From: Mycolicibacterium gilvum
GTDB taxonomy: Bacteria; Actinomycetota; Actinomycetes; Mycobacteriales; Mycobacteriaceae
Assembly (NCBI RefSeq): GCF_900454025.1
Contig: NZ_UGQM01000001.1
Coordinates: forward strand, 2,294,001-2,358,000
Length of the DNA stretch: 64,000 nt
Direction of reading: 5' to 3'
The position numbers were made by a program, and so were the translations under genes. Shown here in pieces: positions 41,653 to 50,590 of the stretch (the first letter of the stretch is position 1; each line of letters opens with the position of its first letter). The notes under the pieces are model-generated. The model did not search any database and was not told the DNA's origin. It was given only the letters and a program-made list of their open reading frames with translations.

Positions 41653-42549
41653 ATGGACGTCCTGCGCACCCCTGACGAGCGCTTCACCGATCTGCCCGGC
41701 TTTCCGTTCGACCCGCACTACGTCGAGGTCGGCGGCCTGCGGATGCACTACCTCGACGAGGGGCCCGCCGACGGCGACGTGGTGCTGCTGCTGCACGGCG
41801 AGCCGTCGTGGAGCTATCTGTACCGCACGATGATCCCGGTCCTTGTCGACGCCGGTCTGCGGGCCGTCGCGATCGACCTGGTCGGCTTCGGCCGCAGCGA
41901 CAAACCGGCCGATCGTGCCGACTACACCTACCAGGCGCACGTCGACTGGACGTGGGGTGCGGTCGCCGCGCTCGGGCTGGCCGACATCACGCTGGTGTGC
42001 CAGGACTGGGGCGGACTCATCGGTCTGCGCCTGGTCGGAGAGCACCCCGACCGGTTCGCCCGCGTGGTCGCGGCCAACACCACGCTGCCGACCGGAGACC
42101 AGCATCCCGGCGACGCGTTCCTGGCCTGGCAGCGGTTCAGTCAGGAGACTCCGGATTTTCCCGTCGGCCACATCGTCAACGGCGGGTGTGTGTCGACGTT
42201 GGCGCCGGACGTCATCGCGGCCTACGACGCGCCCTTCCCCGACGACTCGTTCAAAGCCGGCGCGCGGCAGTTCCCGACGCTCGTCCCGACCAGTCCCGAC
42301 GACCCCGCGGCGCCTGCGAACCGGGCGGCCTGGGAGGTGCTGCGCCGCTTCGACAAGCCCTTCCTGTGCGCGTTCTCCGATTCCGACCCGATCACCCGCG
42401 GTGCGGATGCGGCACTGCGCACGCTGATCCCGGGTGCCCACGGTCAGCCCGAGGTGACCATCGCCGGGGGCGGGCACTTCCTGCAGGAGGACAGAGGCCC
42501 CGAGCTCGCCGGCGTCGTGGTGGATTTTGTGAGAAACACCTCCGTCTGA
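41653..42549 (+). CDS. Haloalkane dehalogenase (HLD-I subfamily)
   Basis: 298 residues. Alpha/beta hydrolase with the full HLD-I set by alignment to Xanthobacter DhlA: oxyanion segment H48-G-E-P, nucleophile D118 in VCQDWGG with the halide-binding W119, cap-domain W159 (FLAWQRF, the second halide Trp), AYDAPFPDDSFKAGARQFP in the cap, acid D245 in FSDSDP and H275 in GGGHFLQED. It should hydrolyse C-halogen bonds of haloalkanes in the cytoplasm. Natural substrates in mycobacteria are unknown. The gene starts 3 bp after the previous stop. Confidence 0.88.
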   Translation: MDVLRTPDERFTDLPGFPFDPHYVEVGGLRMHYLDEGPADGDVVLLLHGEPSWSYLYRTMIPVLVDAGLRAVAIDLVGFGRSDKPADRADYTYQAHVDWTWGAVAALGLADITLVCQDWGGLIGLRLVGEHPDRFARVVAANTTLPTGDQHPGDAFLAWQRFSQETPDFPVGHIVNGGCVSTLAPDVIAAYDAPFPDDSFKAGARQFPTLVPTSPDDPAAPANRAAWEVLRRFDKPFLCAFSDSDPITRGADAALRTLIPGAHGQPEVTIAGGGHFLQEDRGPELAGVVVDFVRNTSV

Positions 42550-42587
42550 CGCGCCGACATCGAACTGACGCCGACGTCAAGAGGCGG

Positions 42588-42593
42588 CAGACT
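42588..42593 (+). promoter_or_regulatory. Possible -10 hexamer of the GGDEF gene
   Basis: CAGACT six bases before ATG 42600; weaker than other hexamers in the window. Confidence 0.35.
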
Positions 42594-42599
42594 GGCGGG

Positions 42600-43703
42600 A
42601 TGCCTGCGTCGGATCGCCAATGGTGGCGGCAGACGGACCAGTTCGAGTGGTTCAGCAACTACCTGCGTGAGCGCGGCATGCAACAGCGGTGGCGGTGGGC
42701 GACGTTCACGTTCACCGTGGTGCTCGGGGCCCTGCCGCTGGTCATGCTGGCCAGCCCGCTCGGCCCCGACACCGACCTGACGAGGGGCGTCGCAATCGTC
42801 TCCGGGGCAGCCGGCGCCGGGGCGTCGCTGCTGTGGCTGTCCGGCTGGCCCAGCAGAACGCAGTCCCTGGTGTACAACGCGCTGTGCTCCGGCGGTATCG
42901 CGATGGGCTGCCTGGCGCTGTCCAACCCGTACTCGGGGTTGATGGGATGCACGCTGTTCGCGGTGATCGGCGGATTCCTCGCCTACTTCCACTCGGTCGG
43001 ACAGGTCGCGGCCAATTTCGCGGTGGCCGCCATCTGCGCCACGATCACAGCGGCGCGGCTGGTGACCGAAACGGGGGACGTCGCGCTGACAGCCGCCGCC
43101 GCGATCAATGTGATCGCTCTCAACACGGGCGTGCCGTTCGGCATCCATTCGCTTGTGCACTCGCTGCACACCGATCTGCGCGCAGCAGATAGGGATCCGC
43201 TCACGGGCCTGTTGAACCGGCGGGCGTTCTACAGTGCGGTCAACCAGCTTCTGGCCGACACCCATGCGGTCGACGCCGCGTTCAACGTGACGGTGATCGA
43301 CCTCGACAAATTCAAGAGCCTCAACGACACACGTGGGCACGCGGTCGGCGATGCCGCGCTGGTGTACGTCGCCGAGATCCTGCACCGGCACGCGGGGGCG
43401 AGCGCGGGGCGGCTGGGCGGGGAGGAGTTCGTCGTCGCCGACGTCGACCTGCCGGTTCTGCAACGCCGGACCGCGGACCTGATCCGCGAGGGCATCGCCG
43501 CCGGACCGTTCGGCATCACCGCGAGCCTGGGTATCTGCAGTGCGCGCATCGCCTGGGAGAACAGCGCAGCCGGCGGGATGAGCCCCGACTTTCTCGACAA
43601 GCTCATCGAGAGCGCCGACGCCGCGATGTACGTCTCGAAGCGAGCCGGTGGCGACCGCGTGGAACACCGCCGCCTGGACGGCGCCGACCTCGCCGACGCG
43701 TAG
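42600..43703 (+). CDS. Membrane-bound GGDEF-domain diguanylate cyclase
   Basis: 367 residues. The first 190 residues hold about five to six hydrophobic helices with no recognised sensory domain. The GGDEF domain follows, with DPLTGLLNRRAFY at residue 198 onward, the substrate segment DLDKFKSLNDTRGHAVGDAAL and the active-site loop G-G-E-E-F near 278. It should make cyclic di-GMP. The inhibitory I-site position (RxxD five residues before GGEEF) reads H-A-G-A, so product inhibition is probably lost. No EAL domain is fused. The start is the ATG at 42600; the frame is open further into the dehalogenase gene. Confidence 0.85.
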   Translation: MPASDRQWWRQTDQFEWFSNYLRERGMQQRWRWATFTFTVVLGALPLVMLASPLGPDTDLTRGVAIVSGAAGAGASLLWLSGWPSRTQSLVYNALCSGGIAMGCLALSNPYSGLMGCTLFAVIGGFLAYFHSVGQVAANFAVAAICATITAARLVTETGDVALTAAAAINVIALNTGVPFGIHSLVHSLHTDLRAADRDPLTGLLNRRAFYSAVNQLLADTHAVDAAFNVTVIDLDKFKSLNDTRGHAVGDAALVYVAEILHRHAGASAGRLGGEEFVVADVDLPVLQRRTADLIREGIAAGPFGITASLGICSARIAWENSAAGGMSPDFLDKLIESADAAMYVSKRAGGDRVEHRRLDGADLADA

Positions 43704-43715
43704 TCCGCCGCACGT

Positions 43716-43721
43716 TAGGCT
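43716..43721 (+). promoter_or_regulatory. -10 hexamer of thyX (leaderless)
   Basis: TAGGCT six bases before GTG 43728; the GGDEF gene ends 24 bp before that GTG. Confidence 0.55.
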
Positions 43722-43727
43722 CAGCCC

Positions 43728-45433
<1,706 letters not shown>

Positions 45434-45443
45434 TGGTCGACCA

Positions 45444-47120
45444 GTGGATCTGACGCATACTCCACCGGGGCCGCTGGCTCCGGGAGGCCTCCGGGTGACC
45501 GCCCTCGGCGGCATCGGCGAAATCGGCCGCAACATGACGGTTTTCGAGCATCTCGGCCGGTTGCTCATCGTGGACTGCGGCGTGCTGTTCCCCACCCACG
45601 ACGAGCCCGGGGTCGACCTGATCCTGCCCGACCTGCGCCATGTGCAGGACCGGCTGGACGACGTCGAGGCGATCGTCGTCACCCACGCCCACGAAGACCA
45701 CATCGGTGCGATCCCGTTCGTGCTCAAGCAGCGCGCCGACATCCCGATCGTCGGTTCGAAGTTCACGCTCGCGCTCATCGCGGAGAAATGCCGCGAGCAC
45801 CGCCTGAGCCCGAAGCTCGTCGAGGTCACCGAGGGGACGAAGAGCACCCACGGGGTCTTCGAATGCCAGTACTTCGCGGTCAACCACTCCGTCCCGGGGT
45901 GTCTGGCGATCGGCATCCACACCGGGGCGGGCACCGTGCTGCACACCGGCGACATCAAGCTCGATCAGCTGCCGCCCGACGGCAGGCCGACCGACCTGCC
46001 GGGGATGTCGCGGCTCGGCGACGCCGGCGTCGACCTGTTCCTGTGCGATTCCACGAACTCGGAGATCCCCGGGGTCGGACCGTCGGAGAGTGAGGTCGGT
46101 CCCGCGCTGCACCGGCTGATGCGCGGCGCCGACGGCCGGGTGATCGTCGCGTGCTTCGCGTCCAATGTCGATCGTGTGCAGTCGATCATCGACGCCGCCG
46201 TGGCGCTGGGCCGGCGGGTGTCGTTCGTGGGCCGGTCGATGGTCCGCAACATGGGCATCGCCCGCGAACTCGGCTACCTGAAGGTCGCCGACGAGGATGT
46301 GCTCGACATCGCCGCCGCCGAGATGATGCCCGCCGACCGGGTCGTGCTGATCACCACCGGCACCCAGGGCGAGCCGATGGCCGCCCTGTCGCGGATGTCG
46401 CGCGGCGAGCACCGCAGCATCACGCTGACCGCCGGCGATCTGATCATCCTGTCGTCGTCGCTGATCCCCGGCAACGAGGAGGCGGTCTACGGGGTGATCG
46501 ACTCGCTGGCGAAGATCGGTGCCCGCGTCGTCACCAATGCGCAAGCGCGCGTTCATGTCTCGGGCCACGCGTATGCCGGGGAGCTGCTGTTCCTCTACAA
46601 CGGGGTACGCCCTCGCAACGTCATGCCGGTCCACGGGACGTGGCGGATGCTGCGCGCCAACGCGGCGCTGGCAGCCAGAACCGGAGTTCCGGACGAGAAC
46701 ATCGTGATCGCGGAGAACGGCGTCAGTGTCGATCTGGTCGCGGGCCGCGTGAGCGTCGCCGGCTCGGTGCCGGTGGGCAAGATGTTCGTCGACGGACTCG
46801 TGACCGGGGACGTCGGGGACGCGACGCTGGGCGAGCGACTGATCCTGTCGTCGGGATTCGTCGCGGTCACCGTCGTGGTGCGCCGCGGCACCGGCAAGGC
46901 CGTCGCCCCGGCGCATCTGCACGCCCGTGGTTTCTCGGAGGATCCGAAAGCGCTCGAGCCCGCAGCGCGCAAGGTCGAGGCGGAGCTCGAACACCTGGCG
47001 TCGCAGAACGTCACCGAGCCGACGCGCATCGCGCAGGGGGTGCGGCGCGCGGTGGGCAAGTGGGTCGGCGAGACCTACCGCCGTCAGCCGATGATCGTTC
47101 CCACCGTCATCGAGATCTGA
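45444..47120 (+). CDS. rnj: Ribonuclease J
   Basis: 558 residues. Metallo-beta-lactamase/beta-CASP RNase with 5'-3' exo- and endonuclease activity in RNA maturation and decay. Metal site motif H-A-H-E-D-H-I-G (near 78-85), IADCGV-like LLIVDCGVLFP and the GTQGEPMAALSRM and VHVSGHA beta-CASP motifs are visible; a C-terminal domain follows after 450. Length matches Rv2752c. With pnp this gives the window both main phosphorolytic and hydrolytic RNA-decay enzymes. Starts at GTG. Confidence 0.95.
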   Translation: MDLTHTPPGPLAPGGLRVTALGGIGEIGRNMTVFEHLGRLLIVDCGVLFPTHDEPGVDLILPDLRHVQDRLDDVEAIVVTHAHEDHIGAIPFVLKQRADIPIVGSKFTLALIAEKCREHRLSPKLVEVTEGTKSTHGVFECQYFAVNHSVPGCLAIGIHTGAGTVLHTGDIKLDQLPPDGRPTDLPGMSRLGDAGVDLFLCDSTNSEIPGVGPSESEVGPALHRLMRGADGRVIVACFASNVDRVQSIIDAAVALGRRVSFVGRSMVRNMGIARELGYLKVADEDVLDIAAAEMMPADRVVLITTGTQGEPMAALSRMSRGEHRSITLTAGDLIILSSSLIPGNEEAVYGVIDSLAKIGARVVTNAQARVHVSGHAYAGELLFLYNGVRPRNVMPVHGTWRMLRANAALAARTGVPDENIVIAENGVSVDLVAGRVSVAGSVPVGKMFVDGLVTGDVGDATLGERLILSSGFVAVTVVVRRGTGKAVAPAHLHARGFSEDPKALEPAARKVEAELEHLASQNVTEPTRIAQGVRRAVGKWVGETYRRQPMIVPTVIEI

Positions 47121-47552
47121 CGCGCGGCTCCGAGGAACATCCGGCTCGCCGCGCTGTGGCGGAGGCGAGCACGCCGGCCGTCACGGTCACCCCTCGTCAA
47201 CCGTGGCGCGGCGGCCGAATGAACGCTGATAGCGCCGTTGCTCTGTGAATAGTAGGCACGGTCGATTGACGAAGGCAACATATCCGGCAAACTCTTCCGG
47301 ATTCACGAATAATATTGTGCGTTAATTACTCCGGTTGCATTTTCAGCGAATGTGGCATCGGGTGTCAGGTATTTGAATTTGCAGGTAAACGTTGTTTTAT
47401 TCGATATGCAGCACACTGAATACCGGCACAGCGAATTACGGTACCCATGGTTTCATTTGTAAGAGGGCGCATATGTCGCGGGGTGCCCCGTGTGGTGGAA
47501 GTGATGATCGTGAAGTATTTGCTGTCGGGTGCGGCGACGGAGGGTCGACGAC
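47121..47552. other. Gene-free, AT-rich stretch between rnj and the response regulator
   Basis: 432 bp without a credible gene. By direct count 47281-47460 is 77/180 G+C (about 43%), far below the surrounding coding DNA. It contains AT-rich words such as AATAATATTG and TTGTTTTATT. A short hairpin (CGGGGTGCCCCG near 47479-47490) could end the response-regulator transcript. Nothing like a tRNA or an IS is visible. Confidence 0.6.
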
Positions 47553-48215
47553 CTAATGCACGGCCTCGAGGCGATACCCCATGCCCCGAAGCGTGACGAA
47601 GCGCCGGGCGCCCAACTTCCGTCGCAGGTACCGGACGTAGACGTCGACGACGTTCGAGCCAGGTTCGTAGTCGTTGCCCCACACCTGGCGAAGCAGCTGA
47701 TCGCGCGTCAGCACCTGACCAGGGTGCCGGAGGAACATCTCGGCCAGCGCGAACTCGCGCGCGGACAGATCGACCGAGTAGTCACCCACGTGCGCCCGGC
47801 GGGTCCGAAGGTCCAGCCGCAGATTCCCGTAGGACAGCGTGTGAGTCCTGGCCGCCCGCCCGGGGGACAGCCGCGTCCGCACGCGCGACACCAGATCCTC
47901 CAGGCGGAACGGTTTGGCGATCACGTCGTCGGCGCCGCCGAGGAGCGCGGCGGTGTCCGCGCCGGTGGTTCGCGTGGTCAACACGATCACCGGCAGCGCA
48001 CTGCCCTCCGCCCGCAGCCGCCGCAACACGGAGAGGCCGTCCATACCGGGAAGTCCGGTGTCGAGCACCATCAGATCGAAGGCGCCGCTGTGCGCATACG
48101 CATAGGCCGACGGGCCGTCGGGCACCACAGTGACAGAGAAGCCGTTGGCGGACAGCCCTTTTCGGACAAGCGCCGAGATGCGAGGCTCGTCCTCGGCGAT
48201 CAGGACGGCTGCCAC
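47553..48215 (-). CDS. OmpR/PhoB-family response regulator, orphan
   Basis: 220 residues. Receiver domain with acidic pair E8-D9, phospho-acceptor D52 (VLDTGLPGMDG) and the IAKPF lysine near 102; C-terminal winged helix from about 125, with the DLSAREFALAEMFLRHPGQVLTRDQLL and VDVYVRYLRRKLG blocks. It should be a DNA-binding transcription factor. No histidine kinase gene lies next to it. Start is GTG at 48215. The 191 bp upstream to the methyltransferase gene are gene-free. Target genes are unknown. Confidence 0.9.
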   Translation of the reverse strand: MAAVLIAEDEPRISALVRKGLSANGFSVTVVPDGPSAYAYAHSGAFDLMVLDTGLPGMDGLSVLRRLRAEGSALPVIVLTTRTTGADTAALLGGADDVIAKPFRLEDLVSRVRTRLSPGRAARTHTLSYGNLRLDLRTRRAHVGDYSVDLSAREFALAEMFLRHPGQVLTRDQLLRQVWGNDYEPGSNVVDVYVRYLRRKLGARRFVTLRGMGYRLEAVH

Positions 48216-48406
48216 GTCGGCTTCGGTTCGCGTGTTGGGAGGAGGCGCGCAGCGGTCACGACGAAGGAGTGCTCGTGCCCTTGCACCAGGTCGTGCATCA
48301 CGCCCCCTACGTGTGCGACGGCGGCAACCCCACGGTGTCAGCAGCGGTGGTAGGCCCCGACGTCCGCGATCCTACGCCGACACACCGTTGTGCCTGGTCA
48401 GGACGC

Positions 48407-49273
48407 TCAACGTTCGGCGAACACCGTCCATTCGAGCGGCGAGGCGGCGAGGGGACGTCCGGTCGGGCGGATGTAGGTGTCGCGGTAGTAGCTCGGACCG
48501 GCCTGCTCGACGAGCCGCCAACCGTGGTCGGCCAGGAGTTCGCCGACGTGCTCGGGCACGAGGCCGGACTTCCACACCGCGCGCCGTTGCCGGAACCGGC
48601 GGTACACCGACCGCGCGCCGTAGAGGTCGGTGCCGTCGATGAAGTCCTGCCGGATGTAGCTGAAGATCAACTTGCTGCCCTCGGCAGCGCCGTCGAGCTG
48701 GGTCAGCGTCGCGCGCACCGCGTCGGGGAAAGGGGTGAGTGGCGCCCGGCTGAAGAAGGTGCGCGCCCGGGTGTCGTAGCCCTGCGCTCGGAGCGCCGGC
48801 ATCGCCTGGCCGCGTTCGAGGTCGACACCGACCAGGCGCACCGACGACGGCACCTCGCCCAGCGTGCGACGCAGCACCGCCTGCTTGCGGTCGACGTTGA
48901 TCTGCTGGTCGACCTCGAACACCGGCATCGTGCTGTGGCGCGCGATGCGGCAGGACCGGGTGTCCAGCCCCGCCCCGAGCACCACGACGGCGTCGGTGTC
49001 ATTGAGCGGGTCCGAGAGCCGCTCGTCGATGTAGCGCTTGCGGCAGGCGATGCTCGCCCACAGGCCCGGGCCGGACCGGTCGGCGGCCGCGATGACGGCT
49101 CTCCGCACGGCAGCCACCCGGGTGCATCTGACCAGAAGGCGAAATCTGTTGGGCAGGAACGACTCCGCGAGGTCGTCGTCGACCAGTCGACGGTCGGGGG
49201 GTTCGTTGTGCTCGATGGCCGCGAGCACCATCGGCCCGAAGGCCGTCTCGGCCGCGGCATCGCGAGACGTCAT
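48407..49273 (-). CDS. Class I SAM-dependent methyltransferase, TIGR00027/PPM1-like, Rv2751-like
   Basis: 288 residues. Belongs to the mycobacterial putative S-adenosylmethionine methyltransferase family: motif I is [14 protein letters not shown] near 92-105, then [17 protein letters not shown]. The C-terminal part [15 protein letters not shown] fits the group. Around residue 185 the sequence APLTPFP departs from the EGVTQYL-like segment I would expect, while the flanks match. Third gene of a minus-strand operon after the monooxygenase and SDR genes (4-bp overlap with the SDR). Substrate unknown. Confidence 0.78.
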   Translation of the reverse strand: MTSRDAAAETAFGPMVLAAIEHNEPPDRRLVDDDLAESFLPNRFRLLVRCTRVAAVRRAVIAAADRSGPGLWASIACRKRYIDERLSDPLNDTDAVVVLGAGLDTRSCRIARHSTMPVFEVDQQINVDRKQAVLRRTLGEVPSSVRLVGVDLERGQAMPALRAQGYDTRARTFFSRAPLTPFPDAVRATLTQLDGAAEGSKLIFSYIRQDFIDGTDLYGARSVYRRFRQRRAVWKSGLVPEHVGELLADHGWRLVEQAGPSYYRDTYIRPTGRPLAASPLEWTVFAER

Positions 49274-50088
49274 CGTTTGTTGATGAACCCGGCGTCGACC
49301 GGCAGCGTGATTCCCGTGACGTAGCGGGCGGCGTCGGAGACCAGCCAGTACACCGCGTTCGCGATGTCCTCGGGCTCGAGCGTCTGCACCGGCAGCGCGT
49401 TGCCCATGTCCGGCCCGCCCTGGCTCTGCTGAGCCATACCGTCGAGCCAGGACCGGGTGAAGTCGTTGTCGATCATCGGGGTGTTGACCCCGGCCGGATG
49501 CACCGAGTTGACGCGAATGCTGTACTGGGCGAGGAAATTCGCGTACACCCGCATGATCCCGACGATGCCGTGCTTGGCCGCGGCATACCCCACCGAACCG
49601 CCCAGCGGCGCACCGATGCCGACAAGCCCGGCGACCGAACTGGTCAGCACGATCGCGCCGCCGTTGCCGAACTTCACCATCGGTTTCATCGCGACGTCGA
49701 TGGTGTTGTAGACCCCGGTCAGGTTGACGTCGATGACGTCCTGCCACGCGTCGGCCGCGGCCATCGGCGCGATGCCCGCGTTCGCGATGACGATGTCGAG
49801 CCGATCGCCGAACTTCTCGGTGCCGTCGCGCACCGCGGCCTTGACCGCGTCGCGGTCGCGGACGTCGGCCTCATATGTCGCGATGCGCCCGCCGGCCTCC
49901 TCGACGAGCTTGACCGTGGCGGCCATGTCGTCGGGGGTCGCCAAGGGGTAGGGAACCGAGTCGATCTGCGCGCATAGGTCGAGCGCGATGATGTCGGCGC
50001 CCTCGGAGGCGAGTTTGACCGCGTGCGCGCGGCCCTGGCCCCGGGCGGCGCCGGTGATGAACGCGACCTTGCCGGTGAGCTCAGCCAT
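49270..50088 (-). CDS. Mycofactocin-coupled SDR-family oxidoreductase, Rv2750-like
   Basis: 272 residues. Short-chain dehydrogenase with [32 protein letters not shown] at the N-terminus, an N-A-G-I segment near 105 and the S-(x13)-Y-A-A-A-K catalytic pair (Y near 166). The stretch with the insertion before [14 protein letters not shown] and the [20 protein letters not shown]-terminus are typical of the TIGR03971 subfamily, which keeps NAD bound and uses mycofactocin as electron acceptor. Substrate unknown. Coupled to the genes on both sides (5 bp from the monooxygenase gene). Confidence 0.85.
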   Translation of the reverse strand: MAELTGKVAFITGAARGQGRAHAVKLASEGADIIALDLCAQIDSVPYPLATPDDMAATVKLVEEAGGRIATYEADVRDRDAVKAAVRDGTEKFGDRLDIVIANAGIAPMAAADAWQDVIDVNLTGVYNTIDVAMKPMVKFGNGGAIVLTSSVAGLVGIGAPLGGSVGYAAAKHGIVGIMRVYANFLAQYSIRVNSVHPAGVNTPMIDNDFTRSWLDGMAQQSQGGPDMGNALPVQTLEPEDIANAVYWLVSDAARYVTGITLPVDAGFINKR

Positions 50089-50093
50089 CGCCG

Positions 50094-50408
50094 TCAGGCC
50101 CTCAGCTGTCCCTTGGCCGGATCTCCGGCGACCACCGGCTGCAGCACCTTGATGTCCGGCGCGCCGTCGAGGTGCTCACCGACCGCGCCGAACATCGTCG
50201 CGACCGCGGGCGCCGCGGAGTGCTTCTGCAGCGCGTCGGCGTCCTCCCACTGTTCGACGAAAACGAACGTGTTGTCGGCTTCGTGCAGCGAGTACAGCTG
50301 GCAGCCGGGCTCCTCGTGGACCGCTTCGATGGCCTGCTTGCAGGCGTTCCGGACCGTCTCGACGGATTCGGGCTTGGCGGTCAGGGTTGCGACCACGACG
50401 ATCGGCAT
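50094..50408 (-). CDS. Antibiotic biosynthesis monooxygenase (ABM) family protein, Rv2749-like
   Basis: 104 residues. Dimeric alpha-beta barrel fold with [24 protein letters not shown] at the start and [21 protein letters not shown] near residue 50. ABM proteins are cofactor-free oxygenases or small ligand-binding proteins; the actual reaction is unknown. First gene of the monooxygenase-SDR-methyltransferase operon. Ribosome site GAGGAG about 7 nt before the ATG. Confidence 0.83.
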   Translation of the reverse strand: MPIVVVATLTAKPESVETVRNACKQAIEAVHEEPGCQLYSLHEADNTFVFVEQWEDADALQKHSAAPAVATMFGAVGEHLDGAPDIKVLQPVVAGDPAKGQLRA

Positions 50409-50432
50409 ACGGACTCCTCAGTGAGCATGAAC

Positions 50433-50451
50433 TGGACAGTTGTCCACCCTA
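50433..50451 (-). promoter_or_regulatory. Operator candidate TGGACA-GT-TGTCCA and promoter of the monooxygenase operon
   Basis: A perfect 6-bp inverted repeat (50433-50446) lies 25 bp upstream of the ABM start codon. The minus-strand -10-like hexamer TAGGGT ends just upstream of it, so a bound dimer would cover the transcription start. Half-sites resemble those of the palindrome at 30409-30424. Confidence 0.5.
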
Positions 50452-50577
50452 CTTCGGCGGCGTGGTGGCCGTCACAGGGTGTCGCCCGGGCTGGTCAGGG
50501 CGCTGTTGACGGGGTCAGGAGCGTCGAGACCAATCTGTGACTAGTGTTGCAGATGGTGTATCTGAGGCTGATGCGAC

Positions 50578-50583
50578 TAGTCT
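50578..50583 (+). promoter_or_regulatory. -10 hexamer of ftsK (leaderless)
   Basis: TAGTCT with seven bases to ATG 50591. This supports 50591 rather than the in-frame start at 50537, which would precede the promoter. Confidence 0.5.
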
Positions 50584-50590
50584 TACCGGT

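Noticed and set aside
47365..47682. A 105-codon minus-strand frame in the AT-rich gap and the response regulator
   Set aside because: It overlaps the response-regulator end in another frame, lacks a ribosome site and shows no family resemblance.
48216..48406. Possible small gene between the response regulator and the methyltransferase
   Set aside because: The plus-strand frame here continues only as a shadow of the methyltransferase gene. No start with a promoter or ribosome site is convincing.
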